64,000 nt of DNA from Chrysoperla carnea (GCF_905475395.1 NC_058338.1:69389435-69453434); one strand, 5' to 3'; counted from the first letter of the stretch, positions 36,244 through 48,080 are shown. A program made the numbers and translations. The notes: a model not told the origin generated them from the letters alone.

Positions 36244-37075
36244 TTAATTACAATGATACGTCAGTAAGATTTTCACAAAAAAAAAAAACAACTAAAATCG
36301 CTAAACGCGATGTAAAGCTGCTTTTTTCGGAAGGTAATTGGAACCCTTTAGAGTAGTGTAAAACTACGTTTTGCAAACAAAATAAAAGTTGTGCGACCTG
36401 CGTTATCCGAGAAAAACTGCAAAATTTTCGGACTTTTATCAGTTTTTGTAGCATAATTCAGAAACTATAAGCTTTCAACGTTAGTTTCTACTATCAATTT
36501 GAAACAATTGAAGCCAAGTCACAGGCGCTTATGCCAAATAGTTTTTTCAGATATGTGGCTTGAAAAATTTGATGGTTTTTAGAAATGTTAAAATTTAAAG
36601 TTTTGCTGATGTTAAACCGTTAGAGATAGAACAAAAGTTTAAATGTAAAAAATTTTTCTTATAAGTATAGATAAACAACTTTAATTTGAAATAATTTTTC
36701 GTAATAATCATTGTTTTCTCGTGAGTGGGCAAACTAGGGCAAAACTTTAGTGTTATTTGTCTCGTAAAATATAAAAGATAGAGAGATGAAAATTTTTAGG
36801 TAGCTTGAACTAGTGAATCGTGTTCTAGAAAAAATTTTCGAAAAACAGTACAAATGGCGGATGGAAGGTCATGTTATGCTCCTTTTTTGATATGTTATTT
36901 GGACCCCTTAAAGGAGTGTAAAACTACGTTTTGTAAGTAAAAAAAGTTTTTTTTTGCTTGCAAAACGTAATTTCACACTCCCCAATGGGGACCAAATAAC
37001 ATACCAAAAAAGCAGCTTTAAATCGCAGTTTGTGATTTTAATGTCGAATTTGACTGGCGTATCACAATTACGTTA
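36244..37075. repeat. Composite foldback element with a nested HINE-like piece
   Basis: Left arm 36244-36390 (GATACGTCAGTAAG, GTAAAGCTGCTTTTTTCGG, GTGTAAAACTACGTTTTGC) pairs with right arm about 36955-37075 (GCAAAACGTAATTTCACAC, CCAAAAAAGCAGCTTTA, TTGACTGGCGTATC). A second direct copy of part of the left arm (TTATTTGGACCCCTTAAAGG, 36894-36955) sits next to the right arm and makes an inner hairpin. A HINE-like fragment occupies 36612-36880. A CCCACCCGCTTCGTTGGG scrap just before it (about 36213-36231) resembles a Helitron end. Confidence 0.6.
36612..36880 (+). mobile_element. HINE-like fragment, copy 8, type b
   Basis: Runs from TAAACCGTTAGAGATAGAAC through AAATATAAAAGATAGAGAGA to AGGTAGCTTGAACTAGTGA. 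Both the start end and the stem-loop end are missing. It lies inside the foldback element. Confidence 0.6.
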
Positions 37076-37764
37076 TGAAATTTCAATTCGTGCCATTACT
37101 TATCCCCGCTAAATTCGTTGCTTTTAATTTTTTATTGTGGAGTCTAATTTTTTTGAAAATAAAATAAAGCCCATACTATTCGCATACTAATGTAGCTTTT
37201 TAAAGATATACCCAATACACGCCTATATTAATGAATCCAAACACTTCCATCCACCTTAAGATTTTCACTTTTTCGCTTTTTTTTTGCTCGGCAAACAAAA
37301 TGCCTAAAAATCTTCTATAAAAATAAATATGAATTTTATTTTCAATGGTTAAAATACAAAATAATAAATAAATTGATACATATTTAGTTCCGCTAAATAA
37401 TTCCGCGAGTATTTATGAATGAGTATAGTATTGTGGTGATTCAATAGTTTATTCAACACTTATAATTACATTATACTTATTATTAAATTAATAATATTAA
37501 TAATCATAATTAATCTGTTTAAATTTGTGTGTAAGAGCTATGAAAAAATTACCATCACTGCATTTAACTTAAGCAAATTTCATCTCAATCAAAATCTTGC
37601 GTATACAGGGTGATTCATTAAAATTAATGCACTTTTTAAAAAATGGCACCCACATGAAATTTCGGTGTTTCAAAGTTTTTGAAATCAGTCACTTGTGCCT
37701 TTTTTAAATTTGACAAACTAATACATAGTATAAAACAAAGTTGATTCGGTCTGTTTGTTCCTAA

Positions 37765-38175
37765 TCCCTATATACGCTTAGATATTTAAAACTACGCAAC
37801 AGATTTTGATACGGTTTTTTCTAATAGAATAATTCAAGAGGAAGGTTTTATGTATAATACATGCATAATATTGTAGAGTAAGGGGCTGAAATAGGGATTG
37901 AAAGGGATGCGCTTCAAAAAGTTGAGAATCGATTAAGCTCAAATATTGAAGATATACAACCAGCTTTAAGGATTGTTTTTATCTATTTTTATACTTCGAG
38001 GGGTGGAAAAGTGGAGCGAGAAAGTGATGAATAATCAAATATTTTCAAATATACCCAAGTGGGATATCAAATAAAAGAGCATGTACGTGTACATTACAAA
38101 ACTGTAACCCCTGCGGGATATGGGGAGGAGTGAAAGTGGGGATGTTGCCCAGCAAAGCGGGTAATTCTCAGCTAG
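37765..38175 (+). mobile_element. Non-autonomous Helitron-type element, third subfamily
   Basis: Begins A|TCCCTATATACGCTTAGA, includes ACTACGCAACAGATTTTGAT, and ends with the hairpin-like CCCAGCAAAGCGGG and GCTAG|T. The terminal features match the other two Helitron subfamilies; the body does not. Confidence 0.65.
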
Positions 38176-38522
38176 TAAATATATAATTTGAGACCCATTT
38201 TCACACCTAAAAAAACAGAACGAACAGAGACATATCTAGGATTGTAACAACTTTTGTCAAAAATGTAAACAAAATTAAATTATATTTTACTAGCTTTAAT
38301 ACAATCACTTTAATTTATACTTACACGCTGAATTTCCAAGAATTGTTCTAATTAAGTCACTCTCGGAAATGCAAGAAGTTTCAAAACATTCAAGACCATT
38401 CTGTTATGTTCGTATATTTTCATCTCTGGTACACTTCGTATAATATAAGCATAACACTTCGCATAAGTCTTCTGAAAAATGAACTGAAGCATTTTGAAAC
38501 CTCTGACAACTGATTATTTAGT

Positions 38523-38568
38523 ATTGAACTTTCTTATGATAACTACCCTTATCATAAGAAAGTTCAAT
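38523..38568. other. Perfect 20-bp hairpin with 6-base loop
   Basis: ATTGAACTTTCTTATGATAA, loop CTACCC, then TTATCATAAGAAAGTTCAAT. There is no mismatch in 20 pairs. Function unknown; it lies away from any gene. Confidence 0.6.
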
Positions 38569-39369
38569 GCTAAAGAACCAGCATGTTGGTGGTGGTGAAA
38601 AAGTGGAAGCTTTCAAAATGATGGAAACTAAGGAAATTTATACCGAGAAGTTTAATCCAAAGCTTCTTACAATTAAATATATTAGTCGTAGAAACGATAT
38701 ATTTATTCACATGTGTTCCACTAGTTCATTTCCACAGTTTCGAGAACAGATTTAAAAAAAATATTTATATTGAGGCTGTATTGCGTTCACCAAAATCACT
38801 CACAAATAATTGGAAATCATGTAAAATAATCATAAATAAAAATCATATGAAAATCGTAAAAAGAAATATAAGTCCAAAAGAACATCCCTTAAGCCACAAA
38901 TAAATTTTCTAAATATGTATACCTAAAAGAGAATTTTTTATTTGTTAAACCGAATTATTTTTACATAAAGTGATAAAACAATAATAAAGAAAAATGTTAT
39001 AAGCAGTATGGCATACAAAAGAAAATTCTGTTTTTTTCTACCCTCTCAAATTTACTAAAAATATAACTTGATAAAATATTTAAAAGAAACATAAAATATT
39101 AACCGGGTATAGATACAAAGTAGCTGTATCTACTGATAAAGAACATCGATATAAACATGTTATATATTATTTAAAGAAATGTATACCGGGTGCTCTCACA
39201 AGTTCAAATAAAATTGTCTTTAAAAGCACTAAGAGATCACTTAAGGTAGTTCACTCGTGAAATGACTTTTTTAAGAAATTCAATAAAATTCAAATATAGA
39301 ACTGGGTGAACCGACTTTCGACTGGGTGAACCGATTTTGATGAATCTTTATTTATTTGAAAGCTGGTGC
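38569..39369. other. Intergenic DNA, nothing recognised
   Basis: The 62-residue frame beginning at the hairpin is unsupported. GACTGGGTGAACCGA-type text is duplicated at about 39302 and 39320. Confidence 0.35.
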
Positions 39370-39796
39370 TTCCCATGTGGTTCCATTTCATTTTGGTCTA
39401 GTTCTGACTACGGCATCTATAAGAAAACCAGAAAAGTCTTAAATTTTCATTAAGTATGCACGACAAAAGGACGAATAACTCAATTTCTCGCCAACCAATT
39501 CGATGATTCTTTTTTTAGTAACAAATTAGTTACTGTAAGTACTTCAGATTCACTAAAAATTACAAAATAAAAAAAAACTTTTAACAAAAAGAAAACCGAC
39601 TTCAAAAGAAAAACTTTTCCAAAACAAATTAATATGCACTAAAAAGTAAAAAAGCTAACGATAATATAATGTAGTTAAAATTATTGTTATTTTTGGAGTC
39701 GGTGTCAGCCAAGCTAATGTAGCAAACTGTTCTGCCAGCGTTGTTTCCTTGGCTGACACCGACTCTAAAAATAACAATAATTTTAACTACATTATA
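39370..39796. repeat. Dispersed repeat family F with terminal hairpin
   Basis: 39395-39660 matches 27430-27680 (GACTACGGCATCTATAAGAA, AAAGAAAACCGACTTCAAAA, CTTTTCCAAAACAAATTAAT). The last part, 39668-39795, is a hairpin of two 46-bp arms with one clear mismatch. Its inner end is GGTGTCAGCCAAG/CTTGGCTGACACC and the loop is about 34 bp. Confidence 0.6.
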
Positions 39797-40699
39797 GTTT
39801 TTTTTATGTTTTTCTCTTAAAGCAATACACTTCAGTTTTGTATATTTTGAAGACAGCATTGACATATGTCGTAATAAATTCAATTACTCAGCGCCAAACA
39901 GAAATTCGGACAAGTGGCAAAAAACAATCTAAATTTGTTTTCAAAAAACTTGGATATTTCATTTTGACCTTAATATAAATAGTATCGGTATTAATACAAT
40001 ATTCACTACTCCCAAATTCTGACATTTTTCCTAGTTACCCTGGTAACACTGGCTGATATTATACATAGGCAATCTAATCAAGATAGTTAATTCAAACATG
40101 GCACTCACAAGTTTGGAAAAAAGAATAATCGAAAGGTGAACATTTTCAAAGAAAAATTTGCATTTTCATCAAAAATTTATAATTACACATGTATAAAAAA
40201 TGCTACAGTTTAAGTTCAATTATTTTAATAGTTTATTTTACAGAATATTACCTATATTTCAAAATGATTTAGCGACCAATAAAATGAAAACTGATAAGTA
40301 GTGGTCAAAATTTTTATTGAAAAAATAACACAAATTTAGTAACAGTTTAATATTTAAATAATATTTTATTTGAAAAAATGGTAAATATGCATACAATAAA
40401 AAATTTAAAAACAATCATTTTATGTATAAATTTTTATTTTAAAAAATAATTTATTAAATGTGTTCTTTTTGTAGCCTAGTTACTGAATTTAAATAGAAAA
40501 AAAGAAAAATTTATTACACTTTAATATCGCTATTTTTACTGTTTAATTCATTGTACTACAGTCAAGTAAAAAGAACAAACTAACTTATGGTGTTCATTTA
40601 TACCAATCCAGTATATTATATTTCATACTGGAAGTATTTAGTTGAGAGGTTTATGACGTTTTTTTGACAAAGAAAGATTATAATATCATGTACCCATCT

Positions 40700-41170
40700 A
40701 GAAACTGCCAAGTCTAAAACTGGAACCATGAGCCAGCATTGGTTTAAAGAATCTCACTTTACCAGCCCTGGTCTAAGTCTGGACTAAGGCTAAGAAATCA
40801 AGGCTAGATTTGCCAATCCTTGCCCAAAGATGGACTTGCATTGGTTTACGTAGTTTTTGGGTACCAGACCTGGTCAATGCCTTGACCAAGGCTCATTAAT
40901 CAAGCCTTGTTTATCTAGCCCAATTTTAACAAATAATACCTATTTTGTTTTACCGATTCTCTTCATGGGTGGCGTAAGCAAAGACTCTTGGGCTAAATTA
41001 ATTTTTTTTTACTTGCACTCATGGAAACCATGCATGTGCCAATATCGCCAATATGCGAAACCCAACCTTGTTATTATTCAATGCTATTAAAAGGCTTCCC
41101 CTCTTTTGGTTTCCAAGCTTGGCTCAAGGTTTAAGAGTATCCAACTCTAAAGCATTGGTCCAAGACTTGA
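40700..41170. repeat. Cluster of CTTGGTCAAG/CCAAGGC-type motifs
   Basis: Less AT-rich than its surroundings and built of reiterated, partly self-complementary words: CTGGTCTAAGTCTGG, CTAAGGCTAAG, GCCTTGACCAAGGCT, CAAGCTTGGCTCAAGG, TTGGTCCAAGACTTG. The frame 40857-41090 lies within it and has no recognised product. Origin unclear. Confidence 0.35.
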
Positions 41171-41901
41171 ATTAACATTGCTCCGGTTGCCATTTCCACC
41201 ATGGGTAATCCACAATTAACCTCCGAGCAACGGTAGCAGAAAAAAACAAAGACTTTCAAACTTTCAACAGCTTTTTTCTAGTTATTGTCAGTCTTCACCT
41301 TAGTGAAAGCGCTAGTCTAAGATACATATGTATGAAGGTAAATGCATACTATAGCTAGATAAAGCAAAAGTTGCTCCAGCGACCTGACCCTAAATTTTGT
41401 TCTACCTAAAACAGTATGCAGCTCTCCTTAAGCTCTCTCGAAAAGAAATCAACGTAGATCTCTCTGTACATGTATGTACACTTTGGAATATTTTCATTTT
41501 GATCTATGGAGTTATGGATTAATCCAGTTATACCTTATTACTTCTATTTACGTTGAAAATATTTGTTTACTCTACATTCTCTAACTACACAGCAAATATA
41601 CGGGGAACTACATGTATTTTTTTCATTTTCCTTTTTCGATAATTATCTTATGGAAAATCCAACTCAAAACCTGATATGGATTTTGAGGTCTAATAAACCC
41701 GAAGCTACAAGTTGACACTCAGAATTATATAATCGATGTTATACTATGAAAAAGCACTAAGCCTCTTAACTATTAATTAAAAAAAGAATCTATTTTCATA
41801 ATATAGTTCCGCTAGTAATTGACATTGGCAATAATTTATTTGATTATTTCATAGTACAAGGAAAGTCACTGATGTTGCACATTAAAATATTTCAATAAGA
41901 A

Positions 41902-42182
41902 GCCGAGATGACCGAGCGGTCTAAGGCGTCAGTCTTAGCTCGTTTGACTATTTAAACTTAGGTTGCGGGTTCGAATCCAGGCAGCGGCAGTGCGAACAAT
42001 TATAATTAATGGAGGTGCAGAATTGATCGCATTGTCGTCGCTTGGATAAGAACGAAGTAACCGATCCCACCCACATCATAAATGTAATTGTATAATTTAA
42101 TTTAATAAATAATGATGTGGGTGGCCTCTGTGATAAGGCGTATGCCATAAAAACGGAGGTTAAAACCACATTATTATTATAA
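41902..42182 (+). mobile_element. tRNA-derived SINE, copy 2 (full length)
   Basis: The head, about 41903-41990, is tRNA-Leu-like: GCCGAGATGACCGAGCGGTC gives the A box, TAAGGCGTCAG follows, and GGGTTCGAATCCAGGCAGCG gives the B box. Next comes an unrelated body (GCTTGGATAAGAACGAAGTA, CCCACCCACATCAT, AATGATGTGGGTGGCC) and an ATT-rich tail. AATAAG occurs on both sides (about 41895 and 42181), a possible target duplication. Intact A and B boxes suggest that Pol III could still transcribe it. The head is too degenerate for a working tRNA. Confidence 0.8.
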
Positions 42183-44922
42183 TAAGGAGCAAAACTTAAC
42201 AGAGAAACTTTTCGATTCTCTTAATAGACCTTTTTCACATTTTTTTTTCTTTTTTCTAAATGAAACTAAATGTCTTGATAAATGGGCTAATTTTTTCCCC
42301 CGATTTTTTGAAGCCATATGACCGAGAAAACAGACAATGAAAATCATTAAAATTCAATTAGGCGAAAACGATCCGGAAACACACGATGTTACACGAAGGT
42401 TGGTTTGACGTCATTTAAAGTTGATAATAGTGATATATTAATACATTTGTTGACACTGTTTTATTGTCATTGCTTATCGGATTGACATCACAGATCACGT
42501 GTGCGATGGAGCCAAAAAAAAAAAGTTTAAAAATATTTCAAATATTGTGACTTTTTAGCAATTTTTTTCATAGTGTTTTTATTGTTAAAAATGCGTAATT
42601 TTTGAGTTATGGGCTCTACTCGACCTATATTTTCATAAAAAATTATCAAAAAGCATTTCTGTTTTTAATGAAAAAGGTCTATTTAAAAATTTTTTATAAG
42701 ATTGATGATATACAAATATGATATTTTCAAAATCTTCTTTTCATTATTTTTATTAGAAGTAGCCCTGAAAATACAGACTATTGTATTATATAATAGGCAA
42801 TAAGGCGACGTAAAATGGAACTTGTCAATTTGCAATAATTTCGGTTCGTCTTCTTTACAAGAAAAAAAAAATTTCAATAACAAATTTTATAAAAAACTTA
42901 TTAATCATGTAAATAAAAAATCCGGTTTTAACGAAGAGCAGAATATTGGCTAAAAGATTAATTAAATTCGTATCTTCCCATCATCAAAAATAAATACATT
43001 TTTTAAAAATTATTAAAATTAATGATTTCATTTAAAATTTATGGAAATGTCCACAAAATATATGGAAATTTATTTATTTTTAATTTTTTTTTTTAATTTA
43101 TGGAAATATTCATATATATATAAATTTTGGTGGGGAAAAAATCTCAGTACCAATAAATTACTGTAAATATTAATTTAATGGCAAAGTTGGGAAATATTTT
43201 TTTACAAAAAATCGTATGAGCAAAACTTGTATAAATATTTTGGAGGTCGAATATTTTGGGTTCTTTCACTCTATCTTCAGCGTTACCAATCTAAGTACTT
43301 GCCAACTTCATGCTCAAACAGTCTAAGCCTCCCCTCCTTCGTAAGAAGAGCGAAAGCTAATTCGGAGTAACAATCCTTTTTCCTAATAACCCTTGATTAG
43401 GTTACATTACACGGGCCTTTCTAAGACTATGGCACACTTGGACCAAAAGGTCTGCTGTAATACCCGATGAATAAAGCTGACTCATTTCCAGCTATTATTG
43501 AGCTATTTCGAGTTTTTTAAAAGCAACAAGAGTTTTAACATTTATGGAATTCAAATCAAAGAGATCAACAAAGAGCTAAGCCAAGTGAGACCTTATTCAA
43601 TTCAATGCGTTAGCTAAAAGATCCGTTTCAGGAGGATGTTTTTTATCTATGTTTGATAAAAATCTATGAAGCTATTCGAAGACTATCTCTTGTCTCTTAG
43701 CTCATTGTCTAGATTTATAAAAATTTGATGAATGACAAAAATGTGGAAGCGCCGGGAAATGTTAAAAATTAGAATTTCATATTTATTCAATTAAAATCTC
43801 TTAGATATATATCTCAGTAATTCGATAATAAAAACATAGTAAATTTTTGCATAATAAAGTTAATAAATGGATTGAGGCGCGCAAACACTTATCTGTTGTA
43901 CAATTATCACACGTGCTTTTTTAATTTCTGCAACTATTAAAGAAATTTGAAAAATTTAATTAAATTATGTAAAATAAATTTGAAGCTTGTCAAAACATAT
44001 TTTTCCCTCACGATTTTTTTTAATAAATTAATGTCCTAAAGTTCAATTACTAAATTTCAATATCTTATCATTTAATTTCGGTCAGAAGACTCTTTCTAAA
44101 GAAAATAATAATTTCAATTTTGGCTTACCAAAAGAAACAAGATATTTATTGGTTGCTATGACAAACTATGATAATTTAATTGTTTGAATTTAAATAAAAC
44201 TAATATTTTTCCCCCATCAAAAATACATTTCATGCAATATGAATCAATAAAAATATTTCCCATAAAATTCGAGGGAAAACAACAACTGGGAAATTCGAAA
44301 CCATACCTTTTTATATTATTGATGTATAAACAAAGTAGATCTAACGACCATAACACATGAACACACGATCAAATTACTTGATGTTGACAGCTGTCACAAT
44401 TCCAAAAAAACAAAAAAAAACTGAACCCTCTTTTAACCGGAGGAAAAACGTAAACAAGAAAATGGCACAAAACACAAATAAATATATTTAAAAAAAAAAA
44501 ACACTAGAGTAAAATCACTATATGATATGTTGATAGTACGATATTTAGTTTTTCTTTTTTTTTTCAAAAATTAAACACTTGTTTATTCATTAAATTAATG
44601 ATACAAAAATTATAAACAAAAACAGTAAATAATAAAAAGGTTGATCACAGTCCGTGTAGAAATGATCATTGAACACAAAAAATTATCATATTTAGACACA
44701 AGTTCACTGTGCTAATGCTAGAACTACACTGAAAGACTGAAAAGATGGTTTTATAATGTCAACCCAATAGGTTCTTTACCACTCACTTCCTACCCATATT
44801 TATACAGGTTGAATAATAGTTGTTTTGGAGTATACAGAAACCAAATGAGAGTATTATTAATTAATTATTCATCATTAATAAATAGTAGTAGTATATTCAT
44901 TCTATTGATGGTAATTTTTTAA
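42183..44922. other. AT-rich intergenic DNA, no gene seen
   Basis: About 43260-43700 is less AT-rich but has stops in every frame and no recognised domain. Small frames at 42683-42883 and 44156-44356 (minus) are unsupported. Nothing else identified. Confidence 0.35.
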
Positions 44923-45002
44923 TAATGGTGGAAGCGCAGGGTTAAATTCAATTATATTACAAACAGATATGTTGAATATACTTACCTGCGCCTCCACCAT
45001 TA
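44923..45002. repeat. Inverted repeat hairpin
   Basis: TAATGGTGGAAGCGCAGG (44923) pairs with CCTGCGCCTCCACCATTA (ending 45002) with one mismatch, across a loop of about 44 bp. At 80 bp it may be a tiny MITE; flanks not resolved. Confidence 0.5.
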
Positions 45003-45579
45003 AGTGCAGTGTATTATACTATTTCACCAGGAAAAAGCTAATCTTCAACCATTGATAACATTAAAATTTGATAAATTCCGAAAATAGTCCGTTAATAAAA
45101 TTCAGAAAAGTCGGAGAAAATTTTTTACGAATGAGCTAATTTTTTTAGTGTTAACAACGGAAGATAACAATTAAGAGAGTTAATACTTAAATACCCAACA
45201 TAGGCTTCTGGTTGGAACTGTTTATACTTATAAAAAAGAACGAGATGTGTCGTGAGCACCCGGTAGGAACTTTGTTATTTTCGTACTAATAACTGTATTA
45301 GTAATTAATTATAAATATTAGTTTTGAATTTGTGATACGCTACCTTACAGGTTAAGTGTAGTTAGTTTCTTTTAATTGTTTTTTTCCTCTCTCGATACTT
45401 TTTGCAATTCTCTCTCTTTCTCTCTCGATACTTTGTGCATTCGTAATTCTGAAAATTTAAAGTATTAATTTAAGAAGTCAAACACTTGTTTTATTGTTAA
45501 AAAAATTAAATATAATAGGTATTTTAACTCTATACTTTATGAATTAATTGTAAAATTAGGTTAAAGAAGGCATACTTCT
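45003..45579. other. Intergenic DNA, CT-rich patch
   Basis: A CTCTCTCGATACTTT unit is repeated twice (about 45389 and 45420) with TCTCTCTTTCTCTC between. The inverted CCCGGTAGGAACT motif at 45259 is the border word seen near family D copies. No gene. Confidence 0.35.
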
Positions 45580-45950
45580 GATTTAGTAGTCAACCCAATT
45601 GAGTACCCACAATTTAATTGATCAGGATATTTAATATGACATTACATAAAATTTCCTTGTACTTACTTTAAATTATCTCTATTATGTTTGACTTCTAATA
45701 ACTCACAACTCATTTTTTTGAATGAAAAAACATAAATTTTGGACAAAAAATACAAATTGACAGATTGTAAAATGTTTTGGCATATTCTCAAAATTCAGGG
45801 CAAGCTGAATGGATTAAAGAAGTTTTAGTTTCGTAGGTAACCTACATGTCGGATTTTGTGGTCTGTTGCACTTTTTGTGGTTTTACCTTCCAACCAGCAA
45901 ACAAATCATAGCGAGCGATAAGAAACATAGTTCCAATATTGTTTGATATT
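45580..45950 (-). repeat. Dispersed repeat family D, copy 4
   Basis: Inverted relative to the others: TTAGTAGTCAACCCAATTGA, TGATCAGGATATTTAATATG, TAGGTAACCTACATGTCGG, CCTTCCAACCAGCAAAC and AAACATAGTTCC. Confidence 0.55.
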
Positions 45951-46908
45951 TATCGAATACAAAAATCCTATGCTGAAACTGTGGAATTTATAGAGCTTCT
46001 GGAAAAATGTTTCAAATAGAAGGTTTTTGTTTTATGTCTTTGTAAAGAGAATATATTCAGTGTTTAATTCCATAAACATACAGCCTCATTGAATCATATC
46101 TAGTTCACGAAATTCACTTTTTAAATCTGTGTAAGTGGCCCTTTCTCCGTTCGTTTTCAGTTTTTCCCTTTTTCAGTTATCGTAATGACAAGTAAGCAAA
46201 GAAAATGGACGCTCAAGATAAATTCCCTGTACAACTCTTCCTGATAAAATTTGAGTGCTATCCAGCAGGCTTTGGTTCAATTTCCTCTTTTACTGCTTGA
46301 AAGTTTATTTAATCCGAATTTTAAAACGAATTTAATAAACTTCAAAAAAATTGAGGTTGTATTAAACAAATTGCATTGCCAAGAAAAAAACTAGGGTATT
46401 TCATAGATCAAAAACCTCTACAATAAGGAAAACCATACTCTCCTCGGTTTTTCCTACTCAAACTCGTCTACAACCTATTAATTTCCACAATAAACATACA
46501 CATCGCTGACTGGTGACTGCTGGCTGTGCTGCTCTATAGTGTGCATATTATACACACATGGATATATAGCAAGTATAGTAGTAATACACTCTGTGATGGT
46601 ATATATACCACACATAGGTATTATTATCATTCTTATTCACTCATACTTATTATATATTCGTATATTATGTAAAAAAATATATCGCACATTATTTATATGT
46701 AATGCGCATGTGCAAGTCTGATATTTTATAACTGTTTAGTTGTACATGAGTGTACTACAACAATGTATATGTATTGTAGAGGGTATACACTATAGGTACT
46801 TCGTTACTAAGAACATACGCTACAAAATACATTTTAAGAATAATAATTATACAAAAAAAAATAAAACAATAATATTGAAAATATTTAGGATAATTTATTA
46901 TGAAAGTA
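45951..46908. other. Intergenic DNA, nothing recognised
   Basis: Small frames on both strands between 46539 and 46949 are isoleucine- and tyrosine-rich chance frames. No gene supported. Confidence 0.35.
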
Positions 46909-46930
46909 TAAAGAACAAATTCTAGAGACC

Positions 46931-47496
46931 AACAAGTGAAAACAAACAATTGACTGAGTTAATTGTTGAAATACCATGTATATATAGTGTTGATTACTCT
47001 ATCACATTACACATATACCTATACGTGTCACACATACATGACTAATAATCCCATATAATACATACTAAAAAATTTGCAATGTGTTCCTTCGTGAGTAAAC
47101 AGTGATGTTTACAAAAAAATGTTTCAAAAAAAGTTGTTTATTTTTTTATAAGGAACATTTTACATTTAAAATTATGTTCTATCTCTAACGGTTTACAAGA
47201 TGGGTCTCACGGACCCAAGACACAATTGACCTATGTTGCTCATTTACGAATTCGACCTCACTTTTTACATCCTGAGTGCGCTGTAAAAATTTCAGCTTGA
47301 TATCTTTTTTCGTTTTTAAGTTATCGTATTCAGAGACGGACGGACGGACGGACAGACAACCAAAAATGTACTAATTAGATGATTTTATGAACACCTATAC
47401 CAAAATTTTTTTCGTAGCATTAATATTTTTAAGTGTTACAAACTTGGGACTAAATTTAATATACTATGTATATTTCATATATACATGTATAAAAAT
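46931..47496 (-). mobile_element. HINE-like element, copy 9, type a (first of a tandem pair)
   Basis: Near complete. The plus strand starts AACAAGTGAAAACAAACAAT, has a GACGGACGGACGGACAGACA core at 47336 and ends ACATGTATAAAAAT. The start-end frame opens MNTYTKIFF. It is flanked on both sides by near-identical 25-bp copies of TAAAGAACAAATTCT plus (A/G)GAGACCAAC-type text. Confidence 0.7.
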
Positions 47497-47517
47497 AAAG
47501 AACAAATTCTAAAGACC

Positions 47518-48080
47518 AACAATTGACTGTCTAATTGTTTAAATACCCTGTATAGACAGTGTCGAATACCAGACGTTGTATTTGATTTATAAATTAGATA
47601 AGTTTAAAAAAAATAAAACATTTATGTCAAATAAAATGGTGACCACCTGGCCGCCCTTTCGAAAATTTTTCTATTTACCGCTTTCATATTATTCGATAGA
47701 TTTGGTATGAAACTAATGTTAATACGCTAAGTATTTGAATCTTCCTACAAATTTTCACACTTCTACCTGATACAGTTTGGGCCCTCACGGGTAAGCAAAG
47801 ATGTTTACGAAAAAATGTTTCAAATAAAAGTTTTTTCTATTTTATAAGAAACATTTAAACTTTTGTTCCATCTCTTACAATTTACAAGATGAGTTCTAAA
47901 GAAATTTAAGCTCTATATCTTTTTCCATTCTAACAGACGGACGGATGGACAAACAGAAATTAACTAATTAGATGATTTTATGATCACTTTAACAAAATTT
48001 TGTTCGAATCAACAATATTTCTAAGCGTTACAAACTTGGAGCTAAAATTAGTATACCTTGTATATTCATAGTATAAAAAG
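47518..48080 (-). mobile_element. HINE-like element, copy 10, type b (second of a tandem pair)
   Basis: Same orientation as the previous copy. The plus strand starts AACAATTGACTGTCTAATTG (the outer 14 bp of the end are missing), has a CAGACGGACGGATGGAC core at 47933 and ends TATTCATAGTATAAAAAG. The inner block at 47590-47760 is unlike type a. Confidence 0.65.

Noticed and set aside
41903..41992. Functional tRNA-Leu gene
   Set aside because: A and B boxes are present, but the anticodon arm and acceptor stem pair poorly, and the sequence continues into a SINE body repeated at 30519.
43260..43700. Decayed gene in a less AT-rich block
   Set aside because: Stops occur in every frame, and no splice pattern or recognisable protein segment was found.
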